Assembly (NCBI GenBank): GCA_037176905.1
Contig: JBBBWG010007002.1
Span: 1-53,824, forward strand
Reading direction: 5' to 3'
DNA length: 53,824 nt
Source: Azolla pinnata
Taxonomy: Eukaryota > Streptophyta > Polypodiopsida > Salviniales > Salviniaceae
Of this stretch, positions 1 to 11,915 are shown in pieces (the stretch's first letter is position 1; each line of letters opens with the position of its first letter). Below the pieces are notes generated by a model. That model was not told the origin of the DNA. It did not search any database and saw nothing but the letters and a program-made list of their open reading frames with translations. Made by a program: the position numbers and the translations under genes.

Positions 1-250
1 CATGACGATGGATGCATGCATGTGCCGCATGCCTACCTGCGCCACACCAGCATGCCGATGCATGCATGCATGTGCCGCATGCCTACCTGCGCCACGCCAT
101 CATGCCGATGCATGCATGCATGTGTCGCATGCCTACCTGCGTCACACCATCATGCCGATGCATGCATGCATGTGCCGCATGCCTACCTGACCCACACCAT
201 CATGTCGATGCATGCATGCATCGCCAAGCCATGCATGCATGCATGCATCA
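1..250. repeat. 50-bp minisatellite with CATGCATG cores
   Basis: The segment TGTGCCGCATGCCTACCTGC recurs at 21, 71, 121 and 171, giving a 50-bp period over more than four copies with a few substitutions. Each unit carries overlapping CATGCATG palindromes, which match the RY element bound by B3-domain factors in seed plants. The array continues off the left edge. Open frames across it (up to 230 aa) arise from the repeat and are not supported as genes. Confidence 0.9.
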
Positions 251-439
251 TAATGAATGTTATCCTCGCCTTCTTCTGTGTTTTTATTTTTATTCTTATT
301 TTTTGTTTTGTCTTTCTTTATTGATTTTTTGTGGCAGGGGCACTTGCCACGTCGACCGCTGGGAAATATTATTTTTGCTCTCGGTCGTTTGTATATTTTC
401 ATTTGCTTGTTTTTTTTTTTTCCCCCCATTTGTGCACAC

Positions 440-1065
440 GAAAACATGGCTGATGATGATGGTGAAAATGATGATGATGATGGTGGTGATCGTGATGGTG
501 CTGATGGTGAAAATGATGATGATGATGCTGCTGATGATGATGATGATGGTGATGGCTGTGGTGGTGATGATGATGGTGGTGGTGGTGATGATGATGGTGA
601 TGGTGATGATGGTTATTATCATTATGGTGATGATGGTCATCATGATGATTATCATTATCATGGTGATGACAGTGATGATCATGATGATGATGATGATGTG
701 GTGATAAAGATGATGGTAGTGGTGGTGATGAGGGTGATGATGTTGATGATGATGATGATGGTGGTGGTGATGTGCTGGTGATGATGATGGTGGTGGTGGT
801 GATGATGATTATTATCATTATGGTGATGATGGTCATCATGATGATTATCATTATCATGGTGATGATGATGATGATGGTCATCATGTGATTATCATTATCA
901 TGGTGATGATGATGATGATGGTCATCATGATGATTATCATTATCATGGTGATGATGGTGATGATGGTCCTGATGGTGATGGTGGTGGTGATGATGCTCGT
1001 GGTGGTGATGGTGGTGGTGATGATGGTGATGATCTTGATGATCTTGATGATGATTATGATCGTGA
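440..1065. repeat. Degenerate (GAT/GGT)n microsatellite
   Basis: About 620 bp of GAT, GGT and CAT trinucleotides with embedded longer direct repeats (the block TGATGATTATCATTATCATGG recurs around 640, 840, 885 and 930). Frames on both strands are open because the composition lacks stops (poly-Asp, poly-His or poly-Met), so ORF length says nothing about coding here. Confidence 0.92.
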
Positions 1066-1080
1066 AGCGGAAAAAGTGAT

Positions 1081-2680
1081 TGCATTATCTCAACAAATAC
1101 TTGCGATAAAAGGGAAGTTGATTTGGCAGTTTTCGCAATTATGTTGTATGAGAAACTTTTGCTCCAAGAGAGGTTAGATTTCCGTTATTCTATACTAGAG
1201 CAGCGTAAGTGGTTGTTCTTGTCGCATCGCGACTTCTAAAGCGGCTTTTTGATAGCAATGCTATTCTGTATTGTCATTCTGTTTTTTTAATACAAACAGG
1301 CATTTACAGAGAAGAAGAAGAAGAAGAAGAAGAAGAAGAAGAGGTCGTTCACGTGGGCAAACAAACTGCCAATAATCAAAATAAGAGCACAAAGCACAGC
1401 AATCCGACGGAGCCCCACCCAATCGATCCGATGTACCAAACAAAGATCACCTCGGATTCAATAACCCGATACGAACTCGTCTCTGTGCATTCAAAGCAGC
1501 AGCTCTCAGCTCTCAGCTCAACTCAGCTCAGCTCAGCTCTGTTCACAGCTCGCCCAAAACTGTAGGCGAAAAAACATCGATTGCTCCATTGTTTGGCATA
1601 TAGCAAGCTTTAAAAGCCCTAGTTAGAAAAACCGACCAGAAACTCGACAGGGAAGCGCCCTCGAGCTCCACATGGTCGAATACTGAAACAACCATCAGGT
1701 CGAATACAGAAACAGTAGAAAAAAACGCATCTGGTCGAACACAGAACGGGAGGAGATCGTGCATGTCGGTTTGCGGCCGCGATGAATGATTTTCGATCAC
1801 GCGTGGCTTTGCCCAAAACCCAGCGAAGTCCATCGCATGCTCCGATTCCTCTCTCCCTGCTACAGAAGTTATTCAAATCTGTGGATCGAAACAACGAGGA
1901 CACTTCTTCCATCAGATTCATCATCCTCGTCATTGATTGCATCGATAATCCATCCTAATTCTGCGCCTGATCATCGACAGAGCTTTACAAATCGCCGACA
2001 GAACATAAGGACAAGCTCGATCCCCTTCATTGATGGTGGGGTTTAGGGCTTGCTGGGGTTTTTTTAGGTTTTCTTTCGCTCTCACGCATTCAATCGCCGA
2101 CAGGAAGGCAGCGCCTCGTGCGCATTTGGAGCATGTGCCTGCAAGCAGCCATAGCCACCTGATGATCATGATCATGATCATGGTGGTGGATCGAAGTAGA
2201 ATCAGATGCGGATTCTGCACTGCTCCAATCGATCTTTTGCTTCTCTATTGAAATCAAAATCTCAAAATAATTGGAACTGGTCCCCAATTGGTTGCTAAAT
2301 GACATAATGGAACCTCACCATCATCACCATCATCATCATCTCACCATCATTCATCAATCATCACTGATGCAAGGATAAGAAGCCTGTTATCAACCAGCAT
2401 ACATTCAATTTGCGGCGTATTAGCAACGATGGATCGAAGCATCTGTAATTCACAAGACCAGTAAATTGCAGCAAATCACCGAATCACCAATCCATATAAA
2501 CCGTAAACCCCATTTCAGCATAGATTGAAATAGAATCTCCTTGCAAAGCTTGAGCAATGATGATGTCCAGTGAACTGATTCATCAAAGCATATATATATG
2601 TATTTCAATCATAATAGTAGGAGCAGCGCATCAACATCATGGAACAGTATCACCATTCCATTCTTGTTCCTGCAAACAAT
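1081..2680. other. Gene-free stretch with short simple repeats
   Basis: I see no conserved protein in any frame. It holds a (GAA)11 tract at 1311-1343, a CAGCT-type repeat around 1497-1545, a GATCAT run near 2160-2182 and CAT/CAC runs at 2311-2360. The remainder is ordinary AT-rich sequence. Confidence 0.6.
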
Positions 2681-2767
2681 CAATCTTCTCATTTGCAGAT
2701 TCGACTAACCTCGTCAATCTTGATTTCATAATTGACAAGGTAAGTCAAATCTGCAATGAGAAGATTG
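2681..2767 (+). ncRNA. Candidate small-RNA hairpin (MIRNA-like foldback)
   Basis: The arm 2681-2718 is almost the exact reverse complement of 2731-2767. Over about 38 bp I count one single-base bulge and three or four mismatches, with a loop of about 12 nt (CTTGATTTCATA). This fits a plant MIRNA foldback in stem length and near-perfect pairing. Pairing does not clearly extend beyond these limits. I do not recognise a known mature miRNA in either arm. It could equally be a small MITE-like inverted repeat or a recent inverted duplication. The strand is arbitrary because the complement also folds. It lies in a gene-free region about 2.4 kb past the TFIIB stop codon. Confidence 0.4.
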
Positions 2768-2907
2768 TGCCTTTCTTTATTCACGATTACATGATTCCAA
2801 CCATCTCCTGTTTTTGTTTCTATGGTATCGATCTCGTTCCAAACTGTGGCCCTTGACAGATATTCAGAGCAATTTTCCAGCTGATTTAGAATCACAATCA
2901 CACATCG

Positions 2908-3343
2908 CACTAGAAAACGCCCACATTAATAAGAGCATAGCTTTATAAGATAAATACGTTACAGGTGGATTAGTAGTACACCAATTCCAATTTCGGAAGT
3001 ACAAAATAAGGAGGAAATGAGAGAAAGATCTAGCTCAAGAAGTAATTCATTGCACTAGAAAACGCCCACATTATTAATAAGAGCATAGCTTCATAAGACA
3101 AACAAGATACAGGTGGATTAGTAGTACACCAATTCCAATTTCTGAAGTACAAAATAAGGAGGAAATGAGAGAAAGATCTAGCTCAAGAAGTAATTCATTG
3201 CACTAGAAAACGCCCACATTATTAATAAGAGCATAGCTTCATAAGACAAACAAGATACAGGTGGATTAGTAGTACACCAATTCCAATTTCTGAAGTACAA
3301 AATAAGGAGGAAATGAGAGAAAGATCTAGCTCAAGAAGTAATT
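2908..3343. repeat. Three-copy tandem repeat, unit about 146 bp
   Basis: The segment starting CACTAGAAAACGCCCACATT begins at 2908, 3053 and 3201 (periods 145 and 148). Each unit ends in AAGTAATTC. Copies 2 and 3 are nearly identical and copy 1 differs by a few bases and a 3-base indel, so the amplification looks recent. No coding potential is seen. Confidence 0.9.
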
Positions 3344-5120
3344 CCCACAGAAGCTGAGAGATCAATCTAAGAATGCAAGCAAAAAGGGTTCATCCTTTCC
3401 GCTTCTCCTTCAAATAAACACTTGAGATTCCCTTGATAGGTTCTCGAGCTCACTCACAATTTTAGCTGTGGAGGAGGAACACAACTTTTTCTTACATTTA
3501 ACTGATTTGTCTCTGTTTTTACCATTCTAACCTTTCCTCACTTTCAGGCTGATATCATAATCACATCTTACAGTGATTTGCACAAAAAGAATGATAAACG
3601 ACAAAAAGGCAAGGGGCACCAAACTGCAAGCAAACAAGAAGGGAAAGTGCCAAAAATATAACAGTCTCCACTTGCTACCAACCTCACAAAGTTTTCAATT
3701 GCTACCAACCTCACAAGGATGCCAAAACCTTCCTTATGAAGTCTACCTGTCTTCAATCTGATAACCATCCAGATTCACTGCAAGTAATAGTTATCCAAAC
3801 CAAGCTTTTTTCAATGATTCAAGTACCTGTTGTTCAATTAGCTCCTGGAGATATCATTGGAGAGAGAACATTACCATACGATAGAGCAAGTTCAAAGATC
3901 ACTACTTCATAAGTCTTCCAATGGGCCAGTACATCAAATCCTAATGATCTAATGATTTATGTGCAATTAAAGTTCTTACCTAGCAGTTGCAGTGTCAAAA
4001 CACTTTGACTAAATACATAATTACTGATGTTTCTAACCCTATGCTAAACACTCGAGACCTGACACATAACAACTAACGCTATAGATCTTCTTTGCATTCA
4101 ACAAACTTTTGCTCATGTAATAATATATGCATATATGCATGAACATGCTGTTGATGGCTGTAAATTATAGAAGTACCAACAAAGATGTGAACCTCAAGCA
4201 TGTCATGAAACCAAAACCTTGTTTCAACGTTCAAAAGGCCTCTCTCATTCATCTAGCTTATGGCATGTCTACAGGTGCATGGAGGCCGTGTAACAAAATT
4301 GTTCACATAGTGTAACATCTTGCAGTGACACCATGTATGACCTAAAAGCATAGCTTAGAATTTGGCACAAATTGGAGTTCATGACTCGCAAATGCATTAA
4401 GTAATGCCCTCCTTGCTGAAGTCCTAATATAGTCTAGAGTTTAGGGTTTAGAATGCGAGGAAAATGCATTTGGGAGGATTGGGGCTCAACTGAAACCATT
4501 CAGCAATTGTCAAAACCTGGGATTAGGACTGCAAAGACATCAAGCAAGGCTTCACTGAATGCCAAGATAAATTACCTAAGGATCTCCACATAATGATACT
4601 TCAGAACATTGTTGGGGCTGTTTCTTAGCCAAACACATTGACAATGAGAGTACCCATTCTATCATACCCCCCACTCTTCCATAGGGCACTGATGCTTAGT
4701 AGTAAATGCTGAAACATTCTGAAACAAAAAATCATGAGAAATCTTGATTTCCAATTAAGGCAATACATCCAAATAAGCTTCACGTTCCCTCCAACTTGTT
4801 CAATCAAATTTTATTTTGGTCAAAATTCATTCCTCACAGACAAGAGTTTCTTTTAATTGAAAGCGAGTTTTTTTCCTTCAATCTAAAGCAATAATAAGCT
4901 ATAATACTCTCTCTTTGCAAACAGCAAAGAGAGAGTCTCGAATAATACGGGGAAAAATACCTCTCTTCTATCTTTTCAGATACTATCAAGTAAAAAGTAT
5001 AGTTCCCTCATCGCTGAATTTCTCCTCACATTAGAAGGAAAAACGCAAGCTGGCACTTGGGAATTATGAATTTAAAATAAGCAATGATGCAACCTGACGA
5101 TTGGTCGGAAAGATTCCCTT
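3344..5120. other. 3' flank of TFIIB, no gene recognised
   Basis: AT-rich sequence downstream of the TFIIB stop codon (that gene is on the minus strand), likely including its 3' UTR near the 5120 end. I find no conserved ORF. There is a telomere-like box (TTTAGGGTTTAG) near 4440. A perfect 13-bp inverted repeat with a 5-nt loop lies at 4906-4936 (arms ACTCTCTCTTTGC and GCAAAGAGAGAGT). Confidence 0.5.
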
Positions 5121-8100
5121 TTATGGAGCACATAGATTCCTTAGATCATCGCTTTTAGCAAACCAATCTGGAACTATCCGAGCTGCATGAGGGTAAAGGT
5201 CTTTGTAGGAGTTCCTTATAGTCCCCTCTGCTACTCCCGTCACTCGAGAAATATCTATAATCCAACAGTATTCTTGTAAAATTTCCAGCAATAAAAAGAG
5301 TATATCCATGTTTGAAATCCCTAGGGAATCTTCAGAGTTGGAATTTTTTAAAAGAGTATAATTACTAAATAGTAGCACAAAGTTGGCAATAGAAATTTTA
5401 TCAATACAAGAGGCCTTGACAAGCCTTCAAAGCTATATGCATTTAAGACAGCATTATACTACAAAGTTTTGGCATGTTTCCGTATTTACCTTTCAAAGAC
5501 TTTTTGTCATCTGACAGCTGTGATATCATATATATTGCAGCAGCAGCAATAGAAATAGGACTCCTCCTGCCAATATACAAAAGAAAAAAAGAAGAATACG
5601 TAGCTCAAGTTCAAAGAAAGCTTCTTCCAGTCGTTTCACAAGATGAGCAATGCTTGGCTCAAACAAAAATCCTTGTGGCTCATTCTCAATATTTGTTTTA
5701 AGAGACGAATAATAAATTTGAGCTTTGAGCATTCTTCCCATAAAATTTACGTCCTCCAAATATTTTTCGTCCAGTTGAAAAAAGAACTCAAACAAACAAA
5801 TATCACATGTAATATTCATATCCGTCTATTTCATTAAAACGTGAACAACATTTCCACTTGCCTGCACCCAACCAGAAAATAATGAAACACATGTATACAT
5901 TAACACCTTGTAAAGGGCCAAAACAGTCTATAAGACTCTAACAAAGAGTACTTCTTAAAAAGTTGTCTCATCTTGAATGCATGCGAGGTAGAGAATGGAG
6001 GGGGGAATTTTTAATACATGATAAAAATCATTATATCTACAAGTCATCATTCATGCAAAAAAAGGATGGAAAAGAGCAGTCAAAATTATTGTTTTTCAGC
6101 AATGCTACAGCCCTTTGGCCAGACCTTACAAAAGGCAGTTCATATTCTGCTCTGTATTTTTTGCAGTTGCACAAACAGACAGACTTTATATACATAGCCA
6201 CATATCACACTGCATGAGTGAACAAATAACACTACATAAGGATCCAGATTATGGATCTAACATGTTATCGAAGATAGATGCCTACCTAACATCCAACTCT
6301 TCCGACTTCTTAACTGATTCGGTTGCTGCTTTCACAGACTGATGGCTCATACCAAGATGGGAGCAAAACCTCCGCTGCAAACTCTCAAGTCAAGTATTGC
6401 ATATAAACAGTACTATAGATTCTTCTAAACTAAAAAAGGGAACACGAATATTGACCAAGAAGTCTCCAGCATGGATCGTTCCCATTTCCATGGATTTCCC
6501 CATTTCTTCTTCCAACTGTTTGACAATAAATTCCTTTGCGCGGCCGATTTCTTTTTTTGAAGCACCATTGGCTACAGAGCATATTTCTGCAATTTTGAGT
6601 TTATGTGAGTATGAATCTAAACCAACATAGGGCTATAATGGTATTTAGAAACAAAAATGTTCACCTTTCACTGTCCTTGGCTTGTCTTCCTGGCGGCAGG
6701 CAATATATAGGCATGCAGCTAACATAGCATCTTGATTTCTGCCTCTGTTGGATTTAAGATCCTCCACTTTCTTGAATATTTCATTTGCCCTATCCTATAT
6801 ACATATATATATATATGCCCATGGAAGTAGCGCAATCACAAGTAGTTTCAGAACAACAGGATTCCAGGTAAATGAAACAGGTCTGATCACAGGACTGGCA
6901 TCAACATAAGCATGAGTTATAGTAGGAGTGTGTGATTTTGTTAAAAGCAAATTGCAATAGCAGTAAATGGCCAGAAGATTCGCTGATGGCTATGATGCAA
7001 GTGATGGAGAATGTCCAATAATCACCTTGATGGTTGAAACAAGACCTAACCTGCATACCAAACAGAAAACATGAGTAAACTTTACACAAAACAGTAAATA
7101 ATTCGAGTCAGATGGAAGCCAGTTCACATCGGAATATCACTATAGAATCTACCAAAGCAGAATGCTGTGATGAAAAAGTAGAGTTTCGGAACATTTTCCT
7201 TGCATATCACTTAAGCAACTTGGGACTAGAAACTCGCAAAAGCATAGCTTGCTTTCAAGCAACATTTTACGTTTTATGTGTAACATGTGTTTGAAGAAAC
7301 TAGGTTTTCCCTGACATTGCAAGTGATATGTTTTTATGTGCAATTTGTCCTGCATAATTCAATATCATTTTCATTTCTCTTATTAGTAAATTTGTTCTCC
7401 TATTTGTTAACAGTTTCATTCCGTTGCTCTTGACTATATAGATCGCATCTTCTAACAGTTGTGACGTGGTACTCACCTGGCTATCCTAGTCATCTTGGCT
7501 TACTTTTTGAAAAACTTGCTGGGCCTCTACTGGAGTCATCATGATTTTCTATTTTGATAGAGTACGTGCCAAATCTGGTCAGGAATACTTAGTATTTGCC
7601 AAACCTGGAGGCACAGAATATATGAGAAACGTTTATGCACACTCTCCCTGCAGTATTTCTCCAGGTGCAGAGTCAACACGTGCACAAACAGATACAAAGA
7701 TAAAATATTTCGTGGTTTTTTCAAACTTCAGACACTGTAGAAAAATATCTTTCCAGTGGCTCAGAATTCTGTTGAGCTTCACAGACACATTAAACTTAGC
7801 TCTACGTGGAGTTTCTCCATTTCAAGAGAATATGGAGGGAATAACCAGACTTCACGTTCACACAGCTACATTGAGGGCCACCGTACATGACTGAGTAAAC
7901 ATGGAGTATGGATGCTCACTTATACATTCCATTTCCTCTTCGAGCACATCTAGACAAGCTTAAACATGCAAAATTAGCTTTTATAGCATTCTAGTAGTAT
8001 TCATTCATTCTCACGTGGCATTAGCAAGGTGATTTCACAACATTTTTCTTGCATTGATATTTTTTTAAACCTCCTTGAAGGGCATAAACCACAATACCCT

Positions 8101-9622
8101 TCCCTCTTTCAGAAACTATGGAAGAGGCACGGATTGTGCTCTTAACTCTTAATAATGGCTACAGTTTTCTTTTGTATTTTCTCTATTGACATTCAATGAG
8201 CTTGCTGAGATACTGACCCCGCAAAACTTAGTTACGGACAGTAGACTTGCATCGACTAATATCACATAATCTCCCATCTTGTATCATGCTCAAGTGGCTC
8301 AAGTACATATTCATAGTGCTGAATCATAATGGCTTCCATCCTAGTAGAGATGATGCTGACAATAATGATGATGATGTTACAAAAGCCAAAAGGAAAGCAA
8401 CATAACAATGGGTCCAAATAAGATCACCAATTAAAATAGCATCACCTGCTTTTCATTCTAGGAAAAAACCTTCATAACCTCCACATCAGGAGTATGAGTG
8501 GAACTAGTAGCATCGACAGATCTCTTTTGTTTACCAGAATGGTTTCACAACATGTCAAACAAAGACTGGAGAGAATAACCTCTCAGAGTGGCTTCATAAA
8601 GTTGACAAGGACAATAAACATAGCAGTTTCCCATTGATACAAAGCTTAACAAGAAATTGATTGCGTCATCCAATTTGACCCTAACAGAATCACTTTACGA
8701 CATTAACACAGGACAAAAAATGGCACTGTGTCCTCTGGGAATCAAATCTTAACCGTTCAGATATTCAAATATTTTAGTGCAATTGACAGCAAGGTTACCT
8801 CAACTAATCTACCTACTGTGGCCAAAAAAACTTAAGGTATTGGGCCAAAACTCACACCATCATACACATAGGCTATCAACATATTTCTTCCACAATACAA
8901 AAACATGTCCCTTTAAATATGTGGGAGTGCTATTGAATAAAATGGAAAAGAATTACTTTTATAATCACGAATTCCAACCTGTGGGGCAGGATAAACATAT
9001 CATTTTGTGTGTGCTTCATTCCTTTGTAAGAGGATTTCTATAAAGAAAGAAAATATCCGCACACCCAGTGCATACGTACTCACCCGTTTTGGTGGAGATT
9101 GGAGCATGGCATCTAAAATCATGAAGCCCATCTAAAGAGTTCATTGTCACACTATCTCACGAACTGCAATAATATTACGTCAAGTGTGTGGAAGAGAAGC
9201 AAGCTGTGACGAGCAAATTTACAATTTTTCCTTTTCTAGTCCATGCAGGCTGAGGGCACTAACCGATCGGCCATGGAAGCGATGCCGCGGAAAGCCTGGA
9301 TGAGGAGGCGATCAGGATTGGAGCCTTTGTTCTGCAAGCGGCCGAGGGAGGGGAAGTCACCATGGGAGCTGCCACTGGTCCTGGAGATGATGGTGACAAG
9401 GCCACCATCAGTGAGGAGAGGATTGGAGGGGCCACCGACACGGACAGGGTCGTTGTCTGCAGATTCATTGGCAAACGTTCTCCATTCTGATGATTCGTCG
9501 ATGGAGCGAGCTTCCAGCACCAGTCCGCATTCCCTGCACACCATGTCTCCTGCTGCATGGTCCACCACCATCTCCGTCGCTCTCTTGCACTCGGGGCACA
9601 TCGGCTCTGACCTGCCTGCCAT
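5121..9622 (-). CDS. TFIIB: Transcription initiation factor IIB
   Basis: General RNA polymerase II factor that bridges TBP-bound promoter DNA and the polymerase in the nucleus. Exons in transcription order: 9622-9264, 7050-7026, 6794-6665, 6586-6456, 6374-6286, 5566-5490, 5254-5121. All junctions are GT-AG and keep phase, giving about 314 aa, the usual plant TFIIB length. The N-terminal zinc ribbon has C9-x2-C12-x16-C29-x2-C32, followed by the B-reader/linker ([11 protein letters not shown], then NDPVRVGGP). Two cyclin-like repeats follow: the first includes [29 protein letters not shown] and [19 protein letters not shown]. The second includes [19 protein letters not shown] and [18 protein letters not shown]. 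The protein ends in NLCAP. Intron 1 (about 2.2 kb) splits codon MAD-R and exon 2 is only 25 nt. No key residue is missing. Divergent from the CCCH gene across 4.1 kb. Confidence 0.95.
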
Positions 9623-10182
9623 TCTTTCCCCCTTTCTTCCTCCCCAATCTTTTCAAGAATCGATCGCCTTGCCGTTTTCTCCGTCAGCTTTCCCCCTTCT
9701 TTGATCTTTGCTTGTTGCGATCTTGCCCCCGGACTTCCGCTGCTGCCGACGCTTCTTTAGCTCTTTGCTCTCGGCTCTTGTTTCTTGGCTCTTCGGTATT
9801 GCCTTTTTCTTCGCTCTCTGCCTCCTCTTTCCCTTTCGCTCTTGCTTCCTGCTTCGTGGCCCCTCCCTTCTTGGCCCTCTTGCCTCTCGATTCTCGCCTC
9901 GTGCTCCTTGACCCCTTGAAAAACTCTATCTAGCCTCCGATCTTTTGGCTTCTGTGCTTCCTGGCTCTTGGAGCTCCTTGCTTGTGCGCCGCGGCGCTGG
10001 CTCGCGTTTCGCTTCCTTTTTCTCCCCGCCTCCGTGCGCGACGCCGATCCGAGTGGTCGAGAGGAAGTACGCGGATTGAGCTCCGAAGGAGGGAGAGGGA
10101 GGATCGGGACCGGTTGAGCTACCTCTCGCTACGTCGCTCGTCCATCGGCGACGTTCGGTCTCTGTCCCTCTGTCCGTCCGTT

Positions 10183-10219
<37 letters not shown>

Positions 10220-10282
10220 CTTCTCTCCTCGATGGCGATGGCGATGGCGATGGCGCAGACGGAGCTCGAAAGGAGGAAGAAG

Positions 10283-10313
<31 letters not shown>

Positions 10314-10632
10314 GCGCTTGAAACGCACAGAAAAAGTGTGCTTGAAACGCACAGAAAAAGTGTGCTTGAAACGCACAGAAAAAATGTGCTTGAAACGCAC
10401 ACTTCTAAGCACACTTCTTCTGTGCGTCTTTTTTTCTGTTGTGCGAGAAACGCACACTTTTGTGCTTGTGCATTTGTGGGCACACCGGAGAGATACAACA
10501 TTTCTGCTCAGTGTTTTGTTTCATAGACAAGGCAAGCAGTAACAGAGAGAACTCGGGGGGCTCGAATACAGGAAAAAACGCGGTTGATCGGAAGTAAAGC
10601 AAGCCGGTACAGACCCGGAGCTCGAACACGGG
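9623..10632. promoter_or_regulatory. TFIIB upstream/5' leader region, GC-rich with simple repeats
   Basis: Immediately upstream of the TFIIB ATG (minus strand) lies about 1 kb of GC-richer sequence, unlike the AT-rich surroundings. It contains (TC)n at about 10183-10217, a GATGGC hexamer run at 10233-10254, (GAA)n at 10275-10312, and a 24-bp tandem repeat described separately. Promoter identity is inferred from position only; I did not find a convincing TATA box or initiator. Confidence 0.4.
10323..10427. repeat. 24-bp tandem repeat with an inverted copy
   Basis: ACGCACAG starts at 10323, 10347, 10371 and 10395, an exact 24-bp period. Each unit can form a small stem (GCACA loop TGTGC). At 10407-10427 a reverse-complement copy occurs: its complement matches the forward unit at 20 of 21 bases. 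The tract can therefore fold as a longer hairpin. It lies about 0.7-0.8 kb upstream of the TFIIB start codon. Confidence 0.8.
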
Positions 10633-11080
10633 AATCAGCTCGGATGATGTTCAGAGGCAGTAGCAAGCAGCAGCAGCAGTTGAGGCCCAGGGTTTCGAAT
10701 ACGGAAATGGCCGGGTTCTGTNNNNNNNNNNNNNNNNNNNNNNNNNNNNNNNNNNNNNNNNNNNNNNNNNNNNNNNNNNNNNNNNNNNNNNNNNNNNNNN
10801 NNNNNNNNNNNNNNNNNNNNNTCGGAGACTGCAAGTAGCAGCAGCAGAATCAGCTCGGATGATGTTCAGAGGCAGTAGCAAGCAGCAGCAGCAGTTGACC
10901 CCAGGGTTTCGAATACGGAAATGGCCGGGTTCTGTTCGGAGACTGCAAGTAGCAGCAGCAGAATCAGCTCGGATGATGTTCAGAGGCAGTAGCAAGCAGC
11001 AGCAGCAGTTGAGGCCCAAGGTTTCGAATACGGAAATGGCCGGGTTCTGTTCGGAGACTGCAAGTAGCAGCAGCAGTATA
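10633..11080. repeat. 114-bp minisatellite interrupted by an assembly gap
   Basis: The segment AATCAGCTCGGATGATGTTC recurs at 10633, 10848 and 10962; the last two are 114 bp apart. Units include GCAGCAGCA runs and GGTTTCGAATACGGAAATGG. The 100 N at 10722-10821 fall within the array, so the true copy number is unknown. A degenerate continuation (GAATACGGAA-type segments) reaches about 11200. Confidence 0.88.
10722..10821. other. Assembly gap (100 N)
   Basis: Exactly 100 N within the 114-bp minisatellite. The round length suggests a placeholder, so the true gap size may differ. Confidence 0.98.
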
Positions 11081-11871
11081 GAGGCTCAGGGGGGTTCGAG
11101 TCCGGAATCGTTCGGTGTCGTTCGGAGACAGCAAGCAATGGGCGGCAGCAGCAGTACAGGCTCGGGGCTCGAATACGGAACTGCTCCGCGTCGCTCCAGA
11201 GAGAGCGAGCAGTTACAGGCTCGGGGGCGGGTTCGAAGGCGCGAGAATCACGGCCCCAATCAGCTCGTGTAAAGCTGGAGAAACGCATGGCGTCGAATCG
11301 ATCAGCGGCTTGCGACGATGCCGCGAAGAACGAACGAACGCCGCATCTGATGCTTGATTCTGGTATATATATATACATATGTATATATGTCGAGTGGGCA
11401 CCGATGAATCCAGCATCAGCACTCGAGGGGATCTGCAGCGGACGATCTTCGGCTCGCATGCGGAGGCTGTATCCCCTGCTCTCTCTTGTAATGTTAAGTC
11501 TTCTTTATGATCGGCAAAGCTTCGGCGTTTATGTTTTGCACTTGCTCGAGACTTGCGTTTGTACATTCCACACGAAACAGAGATTCCCATGCACGCAACT
11601 CCTGTGCCTGACCAGCACTGAATCCGCATTCCATTTCGATCCCGCTGACCCTGTCTCGGTCTGTCGGCCTATCAGCCTCTCTGTTCTGTATGGTTTCGTC
11701 CTCGAACGATTCGTCGGATTTTATTGGCTCGTGTCTGCAGATCAGAGGCAAAGAGGAAGGTGGCGGCGATCTGTGATTCGAGCTATCTTTTCCGTTCCTT
11801 TTCTTTTTTCTTTTGCACTGAGACGATGATGGCATGGACCCGATTCCAGACGAAATGCCAGATCTTTCTCT

Positions 11872-11915
<44 letters not shown>

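Noticed and set aside
12..1085. Long ORFs on both strands (up to 230 aa) in the left end
   Set aside because: They run through the 50-bp minisatellite and GAT/GGT microsatellite, which lack stops in several frames; products are Met/His/Asp runs.
9243..9933. Plus-strand ORFs of 153 and 147 aa opposite TFIIB exon 1 and its leader
   Set aside because: Antisense shadows of a strongly conserved exon and of pyrimidine-rich leader; no family resemblance.
9926..10542. ORFs of 186-191 aa with poly-Ser, poly-Glu or Arg-Glu runs
   Set aside because: Produced by (TC)n, (GAA)n and the 24-bp repeat.
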